A stretch of DNA of 64,000 nt from a bacterium (GTDB taxonomy: Bacteria > Elusimicrobiota > Elusimicrobia > Elusimicrobiales > UBA9959), in contig JAJZPF010000001.1 of the NCBI GenBank assembly GCA_021811315.1, forward strand, positions 1-64,000. The letters are read 5' to 3'. Of the stretch, positions 44,101 to 52,688 are shown piece by piece. Below the pieces are notes generated by a model. That model was not told where the DNA came from, made no database searches, and saw nothing but the letters and a program-made list of their open reading frames with translations. Both the position numbers and the translations under genes were made by a program. Each line of letters begins with the position of its first letter. Position 1 is the first letter of the stretch.

Positions 44101-47100
44101 AGCACCGCCACATTTACCTGGGCCGACGGAGGCAATCCCGGCGGAACTTCCTACACCGTAGAGCTGTCAAGCTCCGCGTTCGCGCCCGGCACGGCCATCT
44201 CCTCGGCCTCGACCCTGGCCCTTAGCCAGACCTTCAGCGGCCTGCTTCCCAACACGACCTACTACGGCCGCGCCAGGGCGGTCAATATGGATAATGTACC
44301 GGGCGGCTACTCACCGGCTTTTCCGGCAGTGACTTTACCGCTGCCGCCCGCGCTGGCGGCCGCGCCTTTCAGCGGGGTGACCAGTTCAGGCCTCACGTTC
44401 AGCTGGACGGGCAACGGCAATCCGCAGGACACCTCCTATGTGGCCGAGCTGTCCGGGAACGGTTTTGTAAGCGTATCCAGCGCTGTACAGACCAGCGCGC
44501 TCAGCGTGAACTTTTCCGCTCTTTCCGCCAACACGGTCTACCAGGCGCGGGTCCGGGCCATAAACTTCGCCGGCGTCCCGGGCGGTTATTCCTCACCTAT
44601 CGTTTCCACCGCTACCGCCAGTTCGCTGCCCGTCAATGTCGCCGCGCCTTTTCTGAACCTTTCGGCCGGCGGCTTAACCTTCAATTGGGAATCGGGCGGC
44701 AACAGCGCGGGAACCAATTACAATCCGGAAATCTCCACCAGCAGCAGCTTCTCGGCTCCCGTTTCTTCTGAAGTCACGACGAACCTGAATTACATTTTCA
44801 CGGGGCTCTCGGTCAACGCCACCTATTACGCCCATGTCCGCGCCATCGGCGTGGGAGGGGATCCCACCGCCTATACAGGCGCAGTCTCTACGGTGACATA
44901 CACCCTGGCCCCCCTCGTAGCCGCCGCGCCTTTCACCGGCGTCAGCACCACCGGCTTCACCCTGAGCTGGAGCGACGGCGGCAACCCGCCCGGCACGCTA
45001 TACGCCGCCGAGATATCCAAGGATGGTTTTGCCACTCTTGTCGCCTCCGCCTCCACGATATCGTCCAGCGCGGTTTTCTCCGGTTTGACGCCCAACACCG
45101 TTTACCAGGCGCGGGCGCGAGCCCATAATTTCCTGGGCGTGGACGGCCCTTACTCCGGCCCGGTACGCTCGACGGCTACCTTGGCCACCGACCCGGTAAA
45201 CGCGGCACAGCCGTTCACCGCCGTTTCGGCGGCCACCGTCACATTCAACTGGACTGACGGCGTAAACCCCGGCGGGACCCGCTATATAGTAGAGCTGTCG
45301 AGCGCCGGCTTCGCGCCCGGCACGGCCATTTCCTCGGCCGCCACCCTGGCCCTTAGCCAGACTTTCAGCGGCCTGCTCCCTAACACGACCTACTACGGCC
45401 GCGCCAAAGCGGTTAACGCGGACGAGATACCGAGCGGCTACTCGCCGGCCGCGGGGGCGGTCACTTTACCCCTGTCCCCCGCTCCGGCGGTACCGCCCTT
45501 CAGCGGGGTGACCAGCGCCGGCATCACTTTCAGCTGGACGGCTAACGGCAATCCGCAGAACACCGTCTATGTAGCCGAATTGTCCGGGAACGGTTTTGTC
45601 AGCGTATCCAGCGCGGTACAGACCACTTCCCTGAGCGCGGCTTTCTCCGCGCTTACGGCCAACACGGTTTACCAGGCGCGGGTCCGGGCCGTTAACTTCG
45701 CCGGCATCCCGGGCCAGTATTCCTCGCCCATTGTTTCCACCGCCACCGCCGGCTCGGAGCCCGGCAATGCCGCCGTGCCGTTCCCGAACGTGTCGGCCGC
45801 CGGCCTGACCTTCGCCTGGGGGGACGGCGGTAATCCTCCGGGCACGAACTACAATGCGGAGATCTCCACGAACAGCAGCTTCTCTGCCCCGGTCTCCTCT
45901 GCTGTCACGACCAACCTTAATTACGTTTTCACGGGCCTGTCGGTCAACGCCACTTATTACGCGCGTGCCCGCACCCTCGGGTCCGGCGGCCTGACAAGTC
46001 TTTATTCCAGCCCCGTAGTCTCAACAGTGACGCTGACGGTTTCCCCGGTTACCGCCGCCCCGCCGTTCACGGGGGTCTTTGCCGGAAGCTTCACTTTCAG
46101 CTGGGAGAACGGCGGAAACCCGGGAGGGACGCTTTACACCGCGGAGATCTCCAAAGACGGGTTTGTAAGCGTGTCCAGCGCCGCCCTGACCAGCGCCCTG
46201 AGCGCGGTTTTCTCCGCGCTTACGGCCAACACGGTCTACCAGGCGCGGGTCCGGGCCGTAAACTTCGCCGGCATCCCCGGCCTGTATTCCTCGCCTATAG
46301 TTTCCACCGCTACGGCGGGTTCGGTGCCGGTTAATACCGCCGCGCCTTTCCTGAACCTCTCGGCCGGCGGCCTGACCTTCGCCTGGGGGGACGGGGGCAA
46401 CGCCGCCGGGACCAGTTATAACCTGGAGCTCTCCACCAGCAGCGGCTTCTCGGCTCCCGTCTCTTCGGACGTCACTACCAACCTTAATTACGTTTTTACG
46501 GGCCTGTCGGCGAACACCACTTATTACACGCATGTCCGGGCCGTAGGGGCCGGCGGAAATTACACCGCTTATACCGGAGCCGTCTCTACGGTCACTTACA
46601 CTTTGGCTCCTGTTATCACGGCCGCGCCTTTTACCGGCATCAGCACCGCCGGTTTCACATTAAGCTGGAACGATGGAGGGAACCCGCTTAATACGCGCTA
46701 CGCGGCCGAGATCTCCAGGAACAACTTCGACACTATTCTCGCTTCCGCCGCAACGCTGGCGACAAGCGCGGCCTTCGCCGGCTTTACTCCCAATACTGTC
46801 TACCAGGCCCGCGTAAAAGCTATCAACTTCCTGGGCGTGGACGGCCCCTACTCCAGCCCGATACGCTCGACTGCCACCCTGGTTACCGCCCCGCTGAACG
46901 CCGACCAGCCGTTCACCGCGGTCTCGGCCAGCACCCTCACCTTCACCTGGGCGGACGGCGGCAATCCCGGAGGAACCTCCTACACCGTTGAGCTGTCGAG
47001 CGCGGGCTTCGCGCCGGGCACGGCCATTTCCTCGGCGGCGACGCTGGCTCTCAGCCAGACCTTCGGCGGTCTGCTCCCTAACACGACCTACTACGGCCGC

Positions 47101-48942
47101 GCCAGGGCGGTGAACATGGACAATGTGCCGGGCGGTTACTCGGCGGTGGTTACAGAAGTAACCTTGCCCCTGTCCCCCGCCCTTGCAGCCGCGCCCTTCA
47201 GCGGGGTGACCAGTTCGGGGCTCACGTTCAGCTGGACGGCCAACGGCAATCCGCAGAACACCACCTACGTGGCCGAGATCTCAAAAGATAACTTCGTGAG
47301 CGTTTCGCTCTCCTCGACCACCCTGAACATCCCGGCCGCTTTCACAGGCCTGACCCCGAATACGACCTATACGGCCAGGGTCAGGGCGGTGAACTTCTCC
47401 GGGAGCGCGGGGCCATATGCCAGCCCTGTCGTGTCAACCGCCACACTGGCCGTTCCCCCTCAGTCCGCGGTTTCCTCCTTCACTTTGACCGACGGCGGCC
47501 TGACCGTAAGCTGGTCCGCGGGCGACAATCCCTCCGGTACGATGTACGAGACGGAAGTCTCCACGCGGCCAGACTTCACGACCCTGTGGGCCAGCGCCGC
47601 AGCCGCGGGGGTGAGCGGGAACTTCGCGCTGGCGGCGAATACGACTTACTACGCCCGCGTGCGGGCGCGCAATTACAACGGCGTACCGACCGCTGACCTG
47701 CAGCTCGGCGGAGAACTTACTTACGCGGCTCCGCCGGCCGCCTCGGCCAGCGTCGCCACAGGCGCCGTTAATGTGACAACTTTCAGCTTCATAAATACTG
47801 TCTCCACCGGTACAGGGGGGCTGCTATTCTACCGTACCGTCTGGGACAGGAACGCCACCCATGTCTGGAACGACCAGGAGCCGGCTTGGGACGCCTTGGC
47901 GGTCGTTACAGCCACGGCCACCGGCAACGGCTACTGGTTCCTGCACCTGCGGAGCTACAACTTCAAAGCTCTCGGTTACAAGACGGCCGACGTAGGGCCC
48001 TTTCACGTAGCTTTAAGCACGGTGATCCCCCCCGGCCAGCCCGTCCCGGTGCCGGGAGCCTTCACCGCAACCTCGGGGATCACCTGGAACTGGCCGCCCG
48101 CCCTGGCCTTCGGCGACACCGTTATTTCCACCTACGTAGTGTCCGTTGGCACGACACCGGCAGATTTCAATGTGCTGGTAGATTCGGAGATCGGCCCGCT
48201 GGCAAGCTTCACCCTGGACCCCGCGGCCAACGGCAAGACCTATTACCTGAAGGTCAAGGCCATCGACGAAGGCGGGATCCTGAGCCAGTACTCTCCCGTC
48301 TCAAGTCCAGGCGTGCTGGTGGACCGGACCGCGCCCGACCGGCTCGGTGCCGTGCGGGCGGACCGCGAATATTCCTACGATTCGACGGCCCTGTTTTCCT
48401 GGTCCGCGACCGAAGATCAGGAGAGCGGCGTCAAAGCCTACCTGCTTGATCTGGGAACGACCCTCAACGGCAATGACATCTTCAGCGCCAAGAACATGGG
48501 CCTTGCGCTTTCCTCCCTGGAGACCGGGCTCCCCAGCGGCAAGTCCGTTTTCGCCCGGGTGCGCGCGGAAAACAACGCGGGAGGCGTAAGCGATTACTCG
48601 GATCCGGGTCCGGGCATCCCCGTCTGGTCCCTCGGCCAGGTGTCCCCTATGGTCCAGCCGTATAACTGGCCCAACCCGTTCGACCCCATGGCCGGGCCTA
48701 CCCAGATAGGTTTTTATCTGAAAGCGCCGGCGAAAGTGACTTTGAAACTGTTCACCCTGGAGGGGGACCTGGTGTATGAAGAAAACCGCGGTGAAAGCTC
48801 GGCGGGCAACAAGGTCTGGCCCTGGGCCGGACGCAACGGCGCGGGAAAGATCACGGCGCCGGGAGGCTACATCTGTATCATTGAAAAGAAGTATGCCGGG
48901 AAAACGGAAAGGCAGAAATTCAAATTAGCGGTACTTTATTAA
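41104..48942 (+). CDS. Giant secreted fibronectin-III protein with PNP-type C-terminal domain
   Basis: This 2612-aa protein has a signal peptide (about 18 residues) and a Gly-rich region (about 95-320) with repeated GG and GGG clusters. At least 20 fibronectin-III-like domains follow (about 320-2500), many with an F-x-W-x-x-GGN-P start and an NTTYYARVRA-type end. The C-terminal domain has YNWPNPFDP (about 2521) and VTLKLFTLEGDLVYEE, like the FlgD-Ig or type A sorting domains. It is probably an extended surface or adhesion fibre. Its ATG overlaps the PorV-like gene stop, so the two are coupled. Three bases separate it from the cyclase gene. Confidence 0.85.
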   Translation: MIRLLLAFILTTPAIAGAATIAGRDLAGQNLICGPGSTADNSIPCSPSDVLSGVFTNVGLFQVNAGTTVFVTPATPLVVFASTISIPGLLNGSGRGEVGGIGGDPGQPGGDGDGRGPGIGAFTNMGGGGGAYGGDGGNGAGSIAILGSGGASYDDIALPITTGSISPGSGGGGGGGSGTQTGGSGGQGGASIYLEASSFTLTGTIFVRGVPGGNSTRPADAGGGGAGGGLLLRCMDFAAVGGVINANGGKGGDAAGGSGDTAYPGGGGGGGRVKIYYRQAAFSVAISTAGGAKGIKSGSGGEGLPKAQDGSIGAVSFSIVASSPTNLAFPAVFATSITWSWTAAPDWGNAAEASRKYRLYSGTVSYRTQDRLPQLVASSDTLSATEAGLLPNTAYTRYITAFTDHSDSLPSDPVSTYTLAGLPGAAASTFTAVAPYSLSLNWSAGEPANPGYTTYEVNRSTAIDFGVAVSTSFTTALSSAPAGLTPNTTYYFRVRAINMAGLPTGFTSILSTATLAAEPADPLLAGVSSTGFNFSWNGGGNPPQTRYIAEISTDNFATLSRSSSTFNTGAAFTGLAVNTLYYARAKAQNHNGLDTAFTTAVTTVTTTAPPLNAPAPFTNLSDNSLTFNWESGGNGAGTNYNPEISTSSGFSAPVSSAVTTNLNFIFTGLSVNTTYYARVRALGAGGLASLYSSPAVSTATLTLSPVTASPPFTGVFAGSFTFSWENGGNPGGTLYAAEISKDGFVSVSSAVRTSALSVNFSALEANTVYQARVRAINFSGIPGQYSSPIVSTATAISAAVNAAAPFPSLSAAGLTFSWSDGGNSAGTSYNPEISTSSNFSAPVSSNVTTNLNYVFTGLSVNTTYYAHVRAIGVGGNLTAYTGAVSTVTYALAPLIPSSPYTVISTTGFTLSWSDGGNPLNTRYAAEISRNNFDTLIASASTLSTSAAFSGLIPNTVYQARIRAINFLGVDGPYSSPIRSTATLVTDPLNSAQPFTAVSASTATFTWADGGNPGGTSYTVELSSSAFAPGTAISSASTLALSQTFSGLLPNTTYYGRARAVNMDNVPGGYSPAFPAVTLPLPPALAAAPFSGVTSSGLTFSWTGNGNPQDTSYVAELSGNGFVSVSSAVQTSALSVNFSALSANTVYQARVRAINFAGVPGGYSSPIVSTATASSLPVNVAAPFLNLSAGGLTFNWESGGNSAGTNYNPEISTSSSFSAPVSSEVTTNLNYIFTGLSVNATYYAHVRAIGVGGDPTAYTGAVSTVTYTLAPLVAAAPFTGVSTTGFTLSWSDGGNPPGTLYAAEISKDGFATLVASASTISSSAVFSGLTPNTVYQARARAHNFLGVDGPYSGPVRSTATLATDPVNAAQPFTAVSAATVTFNWTDGVNPGGTRYIVELSSAGFAPGTAISSAATLALSQTFSGLLPNTTYYGRAKAVNADEIPSGYSPAAGAVTLPLSPAPAVPPFSGVTSAGITFSWTANGNPQNTVYVAELSGNGFVSVSSAVQTTSLSAAFSALTANTVYQARVRAVNFAGIPGQYSSPIVSTATAGSEPGNAAVPFPNVSAAGLTFAWGDGGNPPGTNYNAEISTNSSFSAPVSSAVTTNLNYVFTGLSVNATYYARARTLGSGGLTSLYSSPVVSTVTLTVSPVTAAPPFTGVFAGSFTFSWENGGNPGGTLYTAEISKDGFVSVSSAALTSALSAVFSALTANTVYQARVRAVNFAGIPGLYSSPIVSTATAGSVPVNTAAPFLNLSAGGLTFAWGDGGNAAGTSYNLELSTSSGFSAPVSSDVTTNLNYVFTGLSANTTYYTHVRAVGAGGNYTAYTGAVSTVTYTLAPVITAAPFTGISTAGFTLSWNDGGNPLNTRYAAEISRNNFDTILASAATLATSAAFAGFTPNTVYQARVKAINFLGVDGPYSSPIRSTATLVTAPLNADQPFTAVSASTLTFTWADGGNPGGTSYTVELSSAGFAPGTAISSAATLALSQTFGGLLPNTTYYGRARAVNMDNVPGGYSAVVTEVTLPLSPALAAAPFSGVTSSGLTFSWTANGNPQNTTYVAEISKDNFVSVSLSSTTLNIPAAFTGLTPNTTYTARVRAVNFSGSAGPYASPVVSTATLAVPPQSAVSSFTLTDGGLTVSWSAGDNPSGTMYETEVSTRPDFTTLWASAAAAGVSGNFALAANTTYYARVRARNYNGVPTADLQLGGELTYAAPPAASASVATGAVNVTTFSFINTVSTGTGGLLFYRTVWDRNATHVWNDQEPAWDALAVVTATATGNGYWFLHLRSYNFKALGYKTADVGPFHVALSTVIPPGQPVPVPGAFTATSGITWNWPPALAFGDTVISTYVVSVGTTPADFNVLVDSEIGPLASFTLDPAANGKTYYLKVKAIDEGGILSQYSPVSSPGVLVDRTAPDRLGAVRADREYSYDSTALFSWSATEDQESGVKAYLLDLGTTLNGNDIFSAKNMGLALSSLETGLPSGKSVFARVRAENNAGGVSDYSDPGPGIPVWSLGQVSPMVQPYNWPNPFDPMAGPTQIGFYLKAPAKVTLKLFTLEGDLVYEENRGESSAGNKVWPWAGRNGAGKITAPGGYICIIEKKYAGKTERQKFKLAVLY
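42958..47440 (+). repeat. Higher-order fibronectin-III repeats (about 94-residue modules)
   Basis: The repeated type C module anchor (CGTTCACCG) starts at 44081, 45212 and 46910, giving spacings of 1131 and 1698 bp (377 and 566 codons). Reading modules by sequence type gives A, D', A-B-C-D, A-B-C-D, A, D', A-B-C-D. The array therefore grew by duplication of blocks of several domains, not single domains. Confidence 0.8.
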
Positions 48943-48945
48943 ATT

Positions 48946-50349
48946 ATGAAAATAAAAAATATGAAGATAAACCTCAATAAAATAGCCCTAAAACTTTCAT
49001 TGTTCGCTTCTCTCTTCGTGCTGGCGATCATCGGGGCGATGACCTGGATCCTGCTGCAGCAGGGCGAGCAGCTGATGACCACGGAGATGAAGCTCCGGTC
49101 TATCGCCTATGCCCGGTCGGCGGGAGAGGCCATTTCCCCCCAGCTGGATACTTTTACCCTTCATTTCAATACGCATGAAATGATGAAGGAAAAAGGGGTG
49201 GAGTACGCCGGGATACTGGACGCCGGCCGCAAGGTCCTGTCGCATACCGACCCGCAGAAGATCGGGAGCGTCGACGACAGCCCGATCGCCCTGATAGCTT
49301 CAAGATCAAAGGACGCGCTCGTCCAGCAATATTCCAGCCACGGCGTTTCCTACTTCGACATTTCCGCGCCTGTATTTTCCGGCAACCGCAGGACGGGAAC
49401 AGTGCACATCGGCTCGACCAGAGCTTCCGTCGCGAGCAGCCTGAAGGACTCCAAGAGAAAGGTGCTTATAATAGCCGGCGTCGCGATCGTGCTGGACATG
49501 CTGGGCACCATCTTCATCGTCGGGTGGATGCTGCGGCCGCTGCCCGTGCTGGCGAAGGCGGCGCGCGCCGTCGGAGAGGGCCGTTTGGACATGCAGATCA
49601 GTTTTTCCACTACGGATGAAATAGGGCAGCTGACGCAGGCCTTCAACCAGATGGTCCTGAGCCTGCGCGAAAAAGAAATGATCCGCAGCACGTTCGGGCG
49701 CTATATGTCCAAAGAAGTGGTGGACGGCTTCCTGAACGGAAAAGTGTCCATGGAGCTCGGCGGCGGAGAGCTGAAGGAAATGACGGTGCTTATGTCCGAC
49801 ATCCGCGGGTTCACGGAGTTTTCCGAGAAGCTGCCGCCGCAGGAAGTGGTTAATTTATTGAACCGCTATTTCACCGAAATGGTGCATGCTATCGGGGCGC
49901 ACAGCGGGACGGTGGACAAGTTCATAGGGGACGCCATCCTCGCCGTTTTCGGCTGGCCCGTTTACACCAAGGACCACGAGAAACTGGCGGTAAAAGCGGC
50001 GCTGGATATGAAGGCCCGCCTGGCCGTTCTCAACGAGACCCTGGTAAAGGAAGGCCGCAAGCCCATCGCCATCGGGATCGCCATACATTCGGGCAAGGCC
50101 GTAGCCGGCAATATCGGCAGCCAGGAGAAAGTGCAATACACGGTTATAGGCGACGCCGTGAACGTAACCTCCCGCATGGAAGCGGGCAATAAAGAGTACG
50201 GCACCGACCTGATAGTGAGCCAGCCCGTTTACACAGCGACCAAAGAGCATTTCGAATTCAAGGATATAGGCGAGAAGCCGGTGAGGGGGCGCACCGAGAC
50301 CGTGCATATTTACCAGGTCTTAGGTCCCAAGACCAACAGCCGGCCTTAG
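48946..50349 (+). CDS. Class III adenylate/guanylate cyclase with sensor and HAMP domain
   Basis: This 467-aa membrane protein has TM1 (about 14-36), an extracytoplasmic sensor of about 125 residues, TM2 (about 163-187), a HAMP linker (about 188-240) and a catalytic class III cyclase domain (about 275-450). The metal-binding aspartates are in LMSDIRGFTEFSEKL and DKFIGDAILAVFG. The later GDAVNVTSRME is the usual nucleotide-binding part. Adenylate cyclase is more likely than guanylate but is not certain. The start may be 48946 or the ATG at 48961. It follows the giant protein by three bases, linking cyclic-nucleotide signalling to the surface protein. Confidence 0.9.
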   Translation: MKIKNMKINLNKIALKLSLFASLFVLAIIGAMTWILLQQGEQLMTTEMKLRSIAYARSAGEAISPQLDTFTLHFNTHEMMKEKGVEYAGILDAGRKVLSHTDPQKIGSVDDSPIALIASRSKDALVQQYSSHGVSYFDISAPVFSGNRRTGTVHIGSTRASVASSLKDSKRKVLIIAGVAIVLDMLGTIFIVGWMLRPLPVLAKAARAVGEGRLDMQISFSTTDEIGQLTQAFNQMVLSLREKEMIRSTFGRYMSKEVVDGFLNGKVSMELGGGELKEMTVLMSDIRGFTEFSEKLPPQEVVNLLNRYFTEMVHAIGAHSGTVDKFIGDAILAVFGWPVYTKDHEKLAVKAALDMKARLAVLNETLVKEGRKPIAIGIAIHSGKAVAGNIGSQEKVQYTVIGDAVNVTSRMEAGNKEYGTDLIVSQPVYTATKEHFEFKDIGEKPVRGRTETVHIYQVLGPKTNSRP

Positions 50350-50396
50350 CCGTGGAATTTAGCAAGCAGATACCGCTGCAGCAGAGGAGATTAAAT

Positions 50397-51533
50397 ATGA
50401 ACGAACCAATCAACCCCGAGAACCCGCCGACAGTTCTTATGGTGGACGATATGCCCGCGAACCTGGAGCTGCTGGCCGGGATGCTGAAAAGCCGCGGCTA
50501 TAAAGTGCGCGCGGCCCTCAGCGGGAAGCTCGCGCTGCAGGCCGTCCGCGGCGATCCGCCCGACCTTATCCTTTTGGACATCAATATGCCGGAAATGAAC
50601 GGCTACGAGGTCTGCGAGAAATTGAAGGCCGATGAAAAATACAAGGATATCCCGGTTATTTTCCTGAGCGCCCTCACCGAAACTATCGATAAGGTAAAAG
50701 CCTTCGGCATCGGCGGCGTGGACTACATTACCAAGCCGTTCCAGCTTGAGGAAGTGGAGGCGCGCGTCGAGACCCACCTGGAACTGCGCCGGCAGAAACG
50801 CCAGCTCCAGGAGGCCTACGACAAGCTGCGGGAGCTTGAAAAAATGCGCGACTCCCTGGTGCAGATGATCATCCACGACCTCCGCTCCCCGCTGACCGGA
50901 ACTTTCGCCTATCTTAAGCTCATCAGGGACAACGCGGACAACACGCTCTCGGCGACCCACTCCAGCTATGTCGCCGAGGCTATGAAGGCGGTAATGCAGA
51001 TGATCCAGATGGCCTGCGATGTCCTGGAGACGAGCAAGATGGAAGAGGGGCGGATGAAGCTGAAGACGGCGGAATGCGACCTGAGCCCCATTTTGGAGGA
51101 TGGCATCTCGGGAGTGAAGCCGCTAGCCGGAAGCCGCGAGATCCGGCTTACCCCCCCGCAGAAGCCGGTAACGGTACTGGCGGACCGCGAGATCATCCTC
51201 AGGGTCGTCCAGAACCTGCTGTCCAACGCGCTGAAGTTCACTAAGGACGGCGACCTGATACTGCTGGGCATAGAGCCCGCCGGAGACCGCGTGCGCGTCA
51301 GCGTAAAGGACAACGGGCTGGGCATCGCGCCGGAGTATAAGCTGAAGATCTTCGACAAGTTCGCCCAGAAAGAGCTCCGCGCCGGCAGCCAGAGATATTC
51401 CCAGGGCCTCGGCCTTACCTTCTGCAAGCTGGCGGTGGAAGCGCACGGCGGCAGCATCGGGGTGGACAGCGAAGAGGGAAAGGGCAGCTCCTTCTGGTTC
51501 GAGCTGCCTATGACGAGCGCCGGTCCGCAATAG
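50397..51533 (+). CDS. Receiver-histidine kinase, paralogue of the one at 37962
   Basis: This 378-aa soluble protein has a receiver (about 10-125, LILLDINMPEMNG), a coiled linker, a HisKA domain with MIIHDLRSPLTGTFAY, and a HATPase domain with GLGIAPEYKLKIFDKFAQKE and GLGLTFCKLAVEAHGG. The ATG at 50397 is preferred over a GTG at 50352 because AGAGGAGATTAAAT lies directly before it and the receiver homology begins there. It is very similar to the kinase at 37962. The pair flanks the PorV-like, giant and cyclase genes. It ends the plus-strand island. Confidence 0.9.
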   Translation: MNEPINPENPPTVLMVDDMPANLELLAGMLKSRGYKVRAALSGKLALQAVRGDPPDLILLDINMPEMNGYEVCEKLKADEKYKDIPVIFLSALTETIDKVKAFGIGGVDYITKPFQLEEVEARVETHLELRRQKRQLQEAYDKLRELEKMRDSLVQMIIHDLRSPLTGTFAYLKLIRDNADNTLSATHSSYVAEAMKAVMQMIQMACDVLETSKMEEGRMKLKTAECDLSPILEDGISGVKPLAGSREIRLTPPQKPVTVLADREIILRVVQNLLSNALKFTKDGDLILLGIEPAGDRVRVSVKDNGLGIAPEYKLKIFDKFAQKELRAGSQRYSQGLGLTFCKLAVEAHGGSIGVDSEEGKGSSFWFELPMTSAGPQ

Positions 51534-51703
51534 CCCGTAACCGCCCGCCGGCGTTTCTCCAGGCGGAGGCTATTGATCGAAGTTCGCCACTTTTTTGACG
51601 AATATCCAGACGGGATCGAGTGAGTTCCTTATCCGCGAGATATCGTTCGCAGGACCTGAACACTGAATTGTGTCGCTTCGCTCCACCCGGCACTATCTCG
51701 TAC
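51534..51703. other. Intergenic gap between convergent genes
   Basis: This 170-bp stretch separates the REC-kinase (plus) from the PorV-like gene (minus). No clear terminator hairpin with a T-run was found for either strand. Nothing else was identified. Confidence 0.3.
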
Positions 51704-52678
51704 TTAAAACTTCTTTTTAAGGGTTATCCGCTGGATGCTGCCTAGAGTACCTTCCGGGGACATGGCGTAGTCCAGGTCGGCGTTCATAAGTCTTATCCCC
51801 GCGCCCGCGCTGAATGCGCTCGCCGCATTCTGGCCCGCCCCGCCGTTCATGCCGCCCCTTAGGCTTAGGCCGGTCATTGTTCCAGGCCCGCCGTACAAAG
51901 CATACTCAGTCCCCACGCTATAGGTAGTGTACTTGTCATACACATACCGTCTGGCGTCAAAATTCAGCATGAACCCCGCCACAGGCATATACATTATACC
52001 GGCACTCACACTCAAAGGCAACTGGTCCCGCTGTGAAATATACTTAATGCCGGGGCCAAGATTCTGCACAGCGATTCCCACGGATACGGGAATACCTTTT
52101 AAACCGCGTTGCACCCCCATATCAACAGCATAACCTGTGCCTTTAACGCCCGCTATGGAGCTTTCTATATATTTTACAGCCCCCCCAAGGCCATACCTGC
52201 CGTATTGTTTTGCGATCGCCAGCGTTGCGGCTTGATCGTAGGCTGAATAACCGCCTGTGCGGCTTCTTGCGGCCGTGCGGCCCTCCATAGAACCACTGGA
52301 CAACCTTGCGAAACTCAACCCCAGCTTCCACCCTGCAGAACCGGGCAGGGAAAAACCCGCCCCGGCAAAGTCATGCGCGGTGCCAAGATATAAAGCGCTG
52401 TGGCTTATAGCAGCCTCTCCGTGTTTTAGAGAGGCGAGCCCGGCAGGGTTATAGCTAATGGCGCTTATCCCCATGGCGGAAGCGGCCCCGGCTGAAGACA
52501 TAGCCCCCGCGCGGGCATCCGTGTCTATACGTAGGAACTCCGCACCGCTTTCAAGCGCTTCGCTTATCTTTACCGAAGGCGTAAAAACAAATACCAGCGC
52601 CGCGCCCAACACCCATGGCCTTGAAAATAGATAAACAATACGGTTCACTAAGTCAGGCGGGTTATTTTTATTTTCCAT
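51704..52678 (-). CDS. PorV/PorQ-like outer-membrane protein
   Basis: This 324-aa protein has a hydrophobic signal segment (about 23-45) and a PorV/PorQ-type barrel. Diagnostic stretches are DARAGAMSSAGAASAMG with ISYNPAGLASLKHGEA near 70, and a C-terminal MSPEGTLGSIQRITLKKKF. The ATG at 52678 follows GGGGGGGAAT. It begins 10 bases after the giant gene on the minus strand, so they are co-transcribed. It should assist export or surface attachment of that protein, as PorV does for type IX cargo. It lacks the TPR half of its plus-strand counterpart at 39209. Confidence 0.8.
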   Translation of the reverse strand: MENKNNPPDLVNRIVYLFSRPWVLGAALVFVFTPSVKISEALESGAEFLRIDTDARAGAMSSAGAASAMGISAISYNPAGLASLKHGEAAISHSALYLGTAHDFAGAGFSLPGSAGWKLGLSFARLSSGSMEGRTAARSRTGGYSAYDQAATLAIAKQYGRYGLGGAVKYIESSIAGVKGTGYAVDMGVQRGLKGIPVSVGIAVQNLGPGIKYISQRDQLPLSVSAGIMYMPVAGFMLNFDARRYVYDKYTTYSVGTEYALYGGPGTMTGLSLRGGMNGGAGQNAASAFSAGAGIRLMNADLDYAMSPEGTLGSIQRITLKKKF

Positions 52679-52688
52679 ATTCCCCCCC

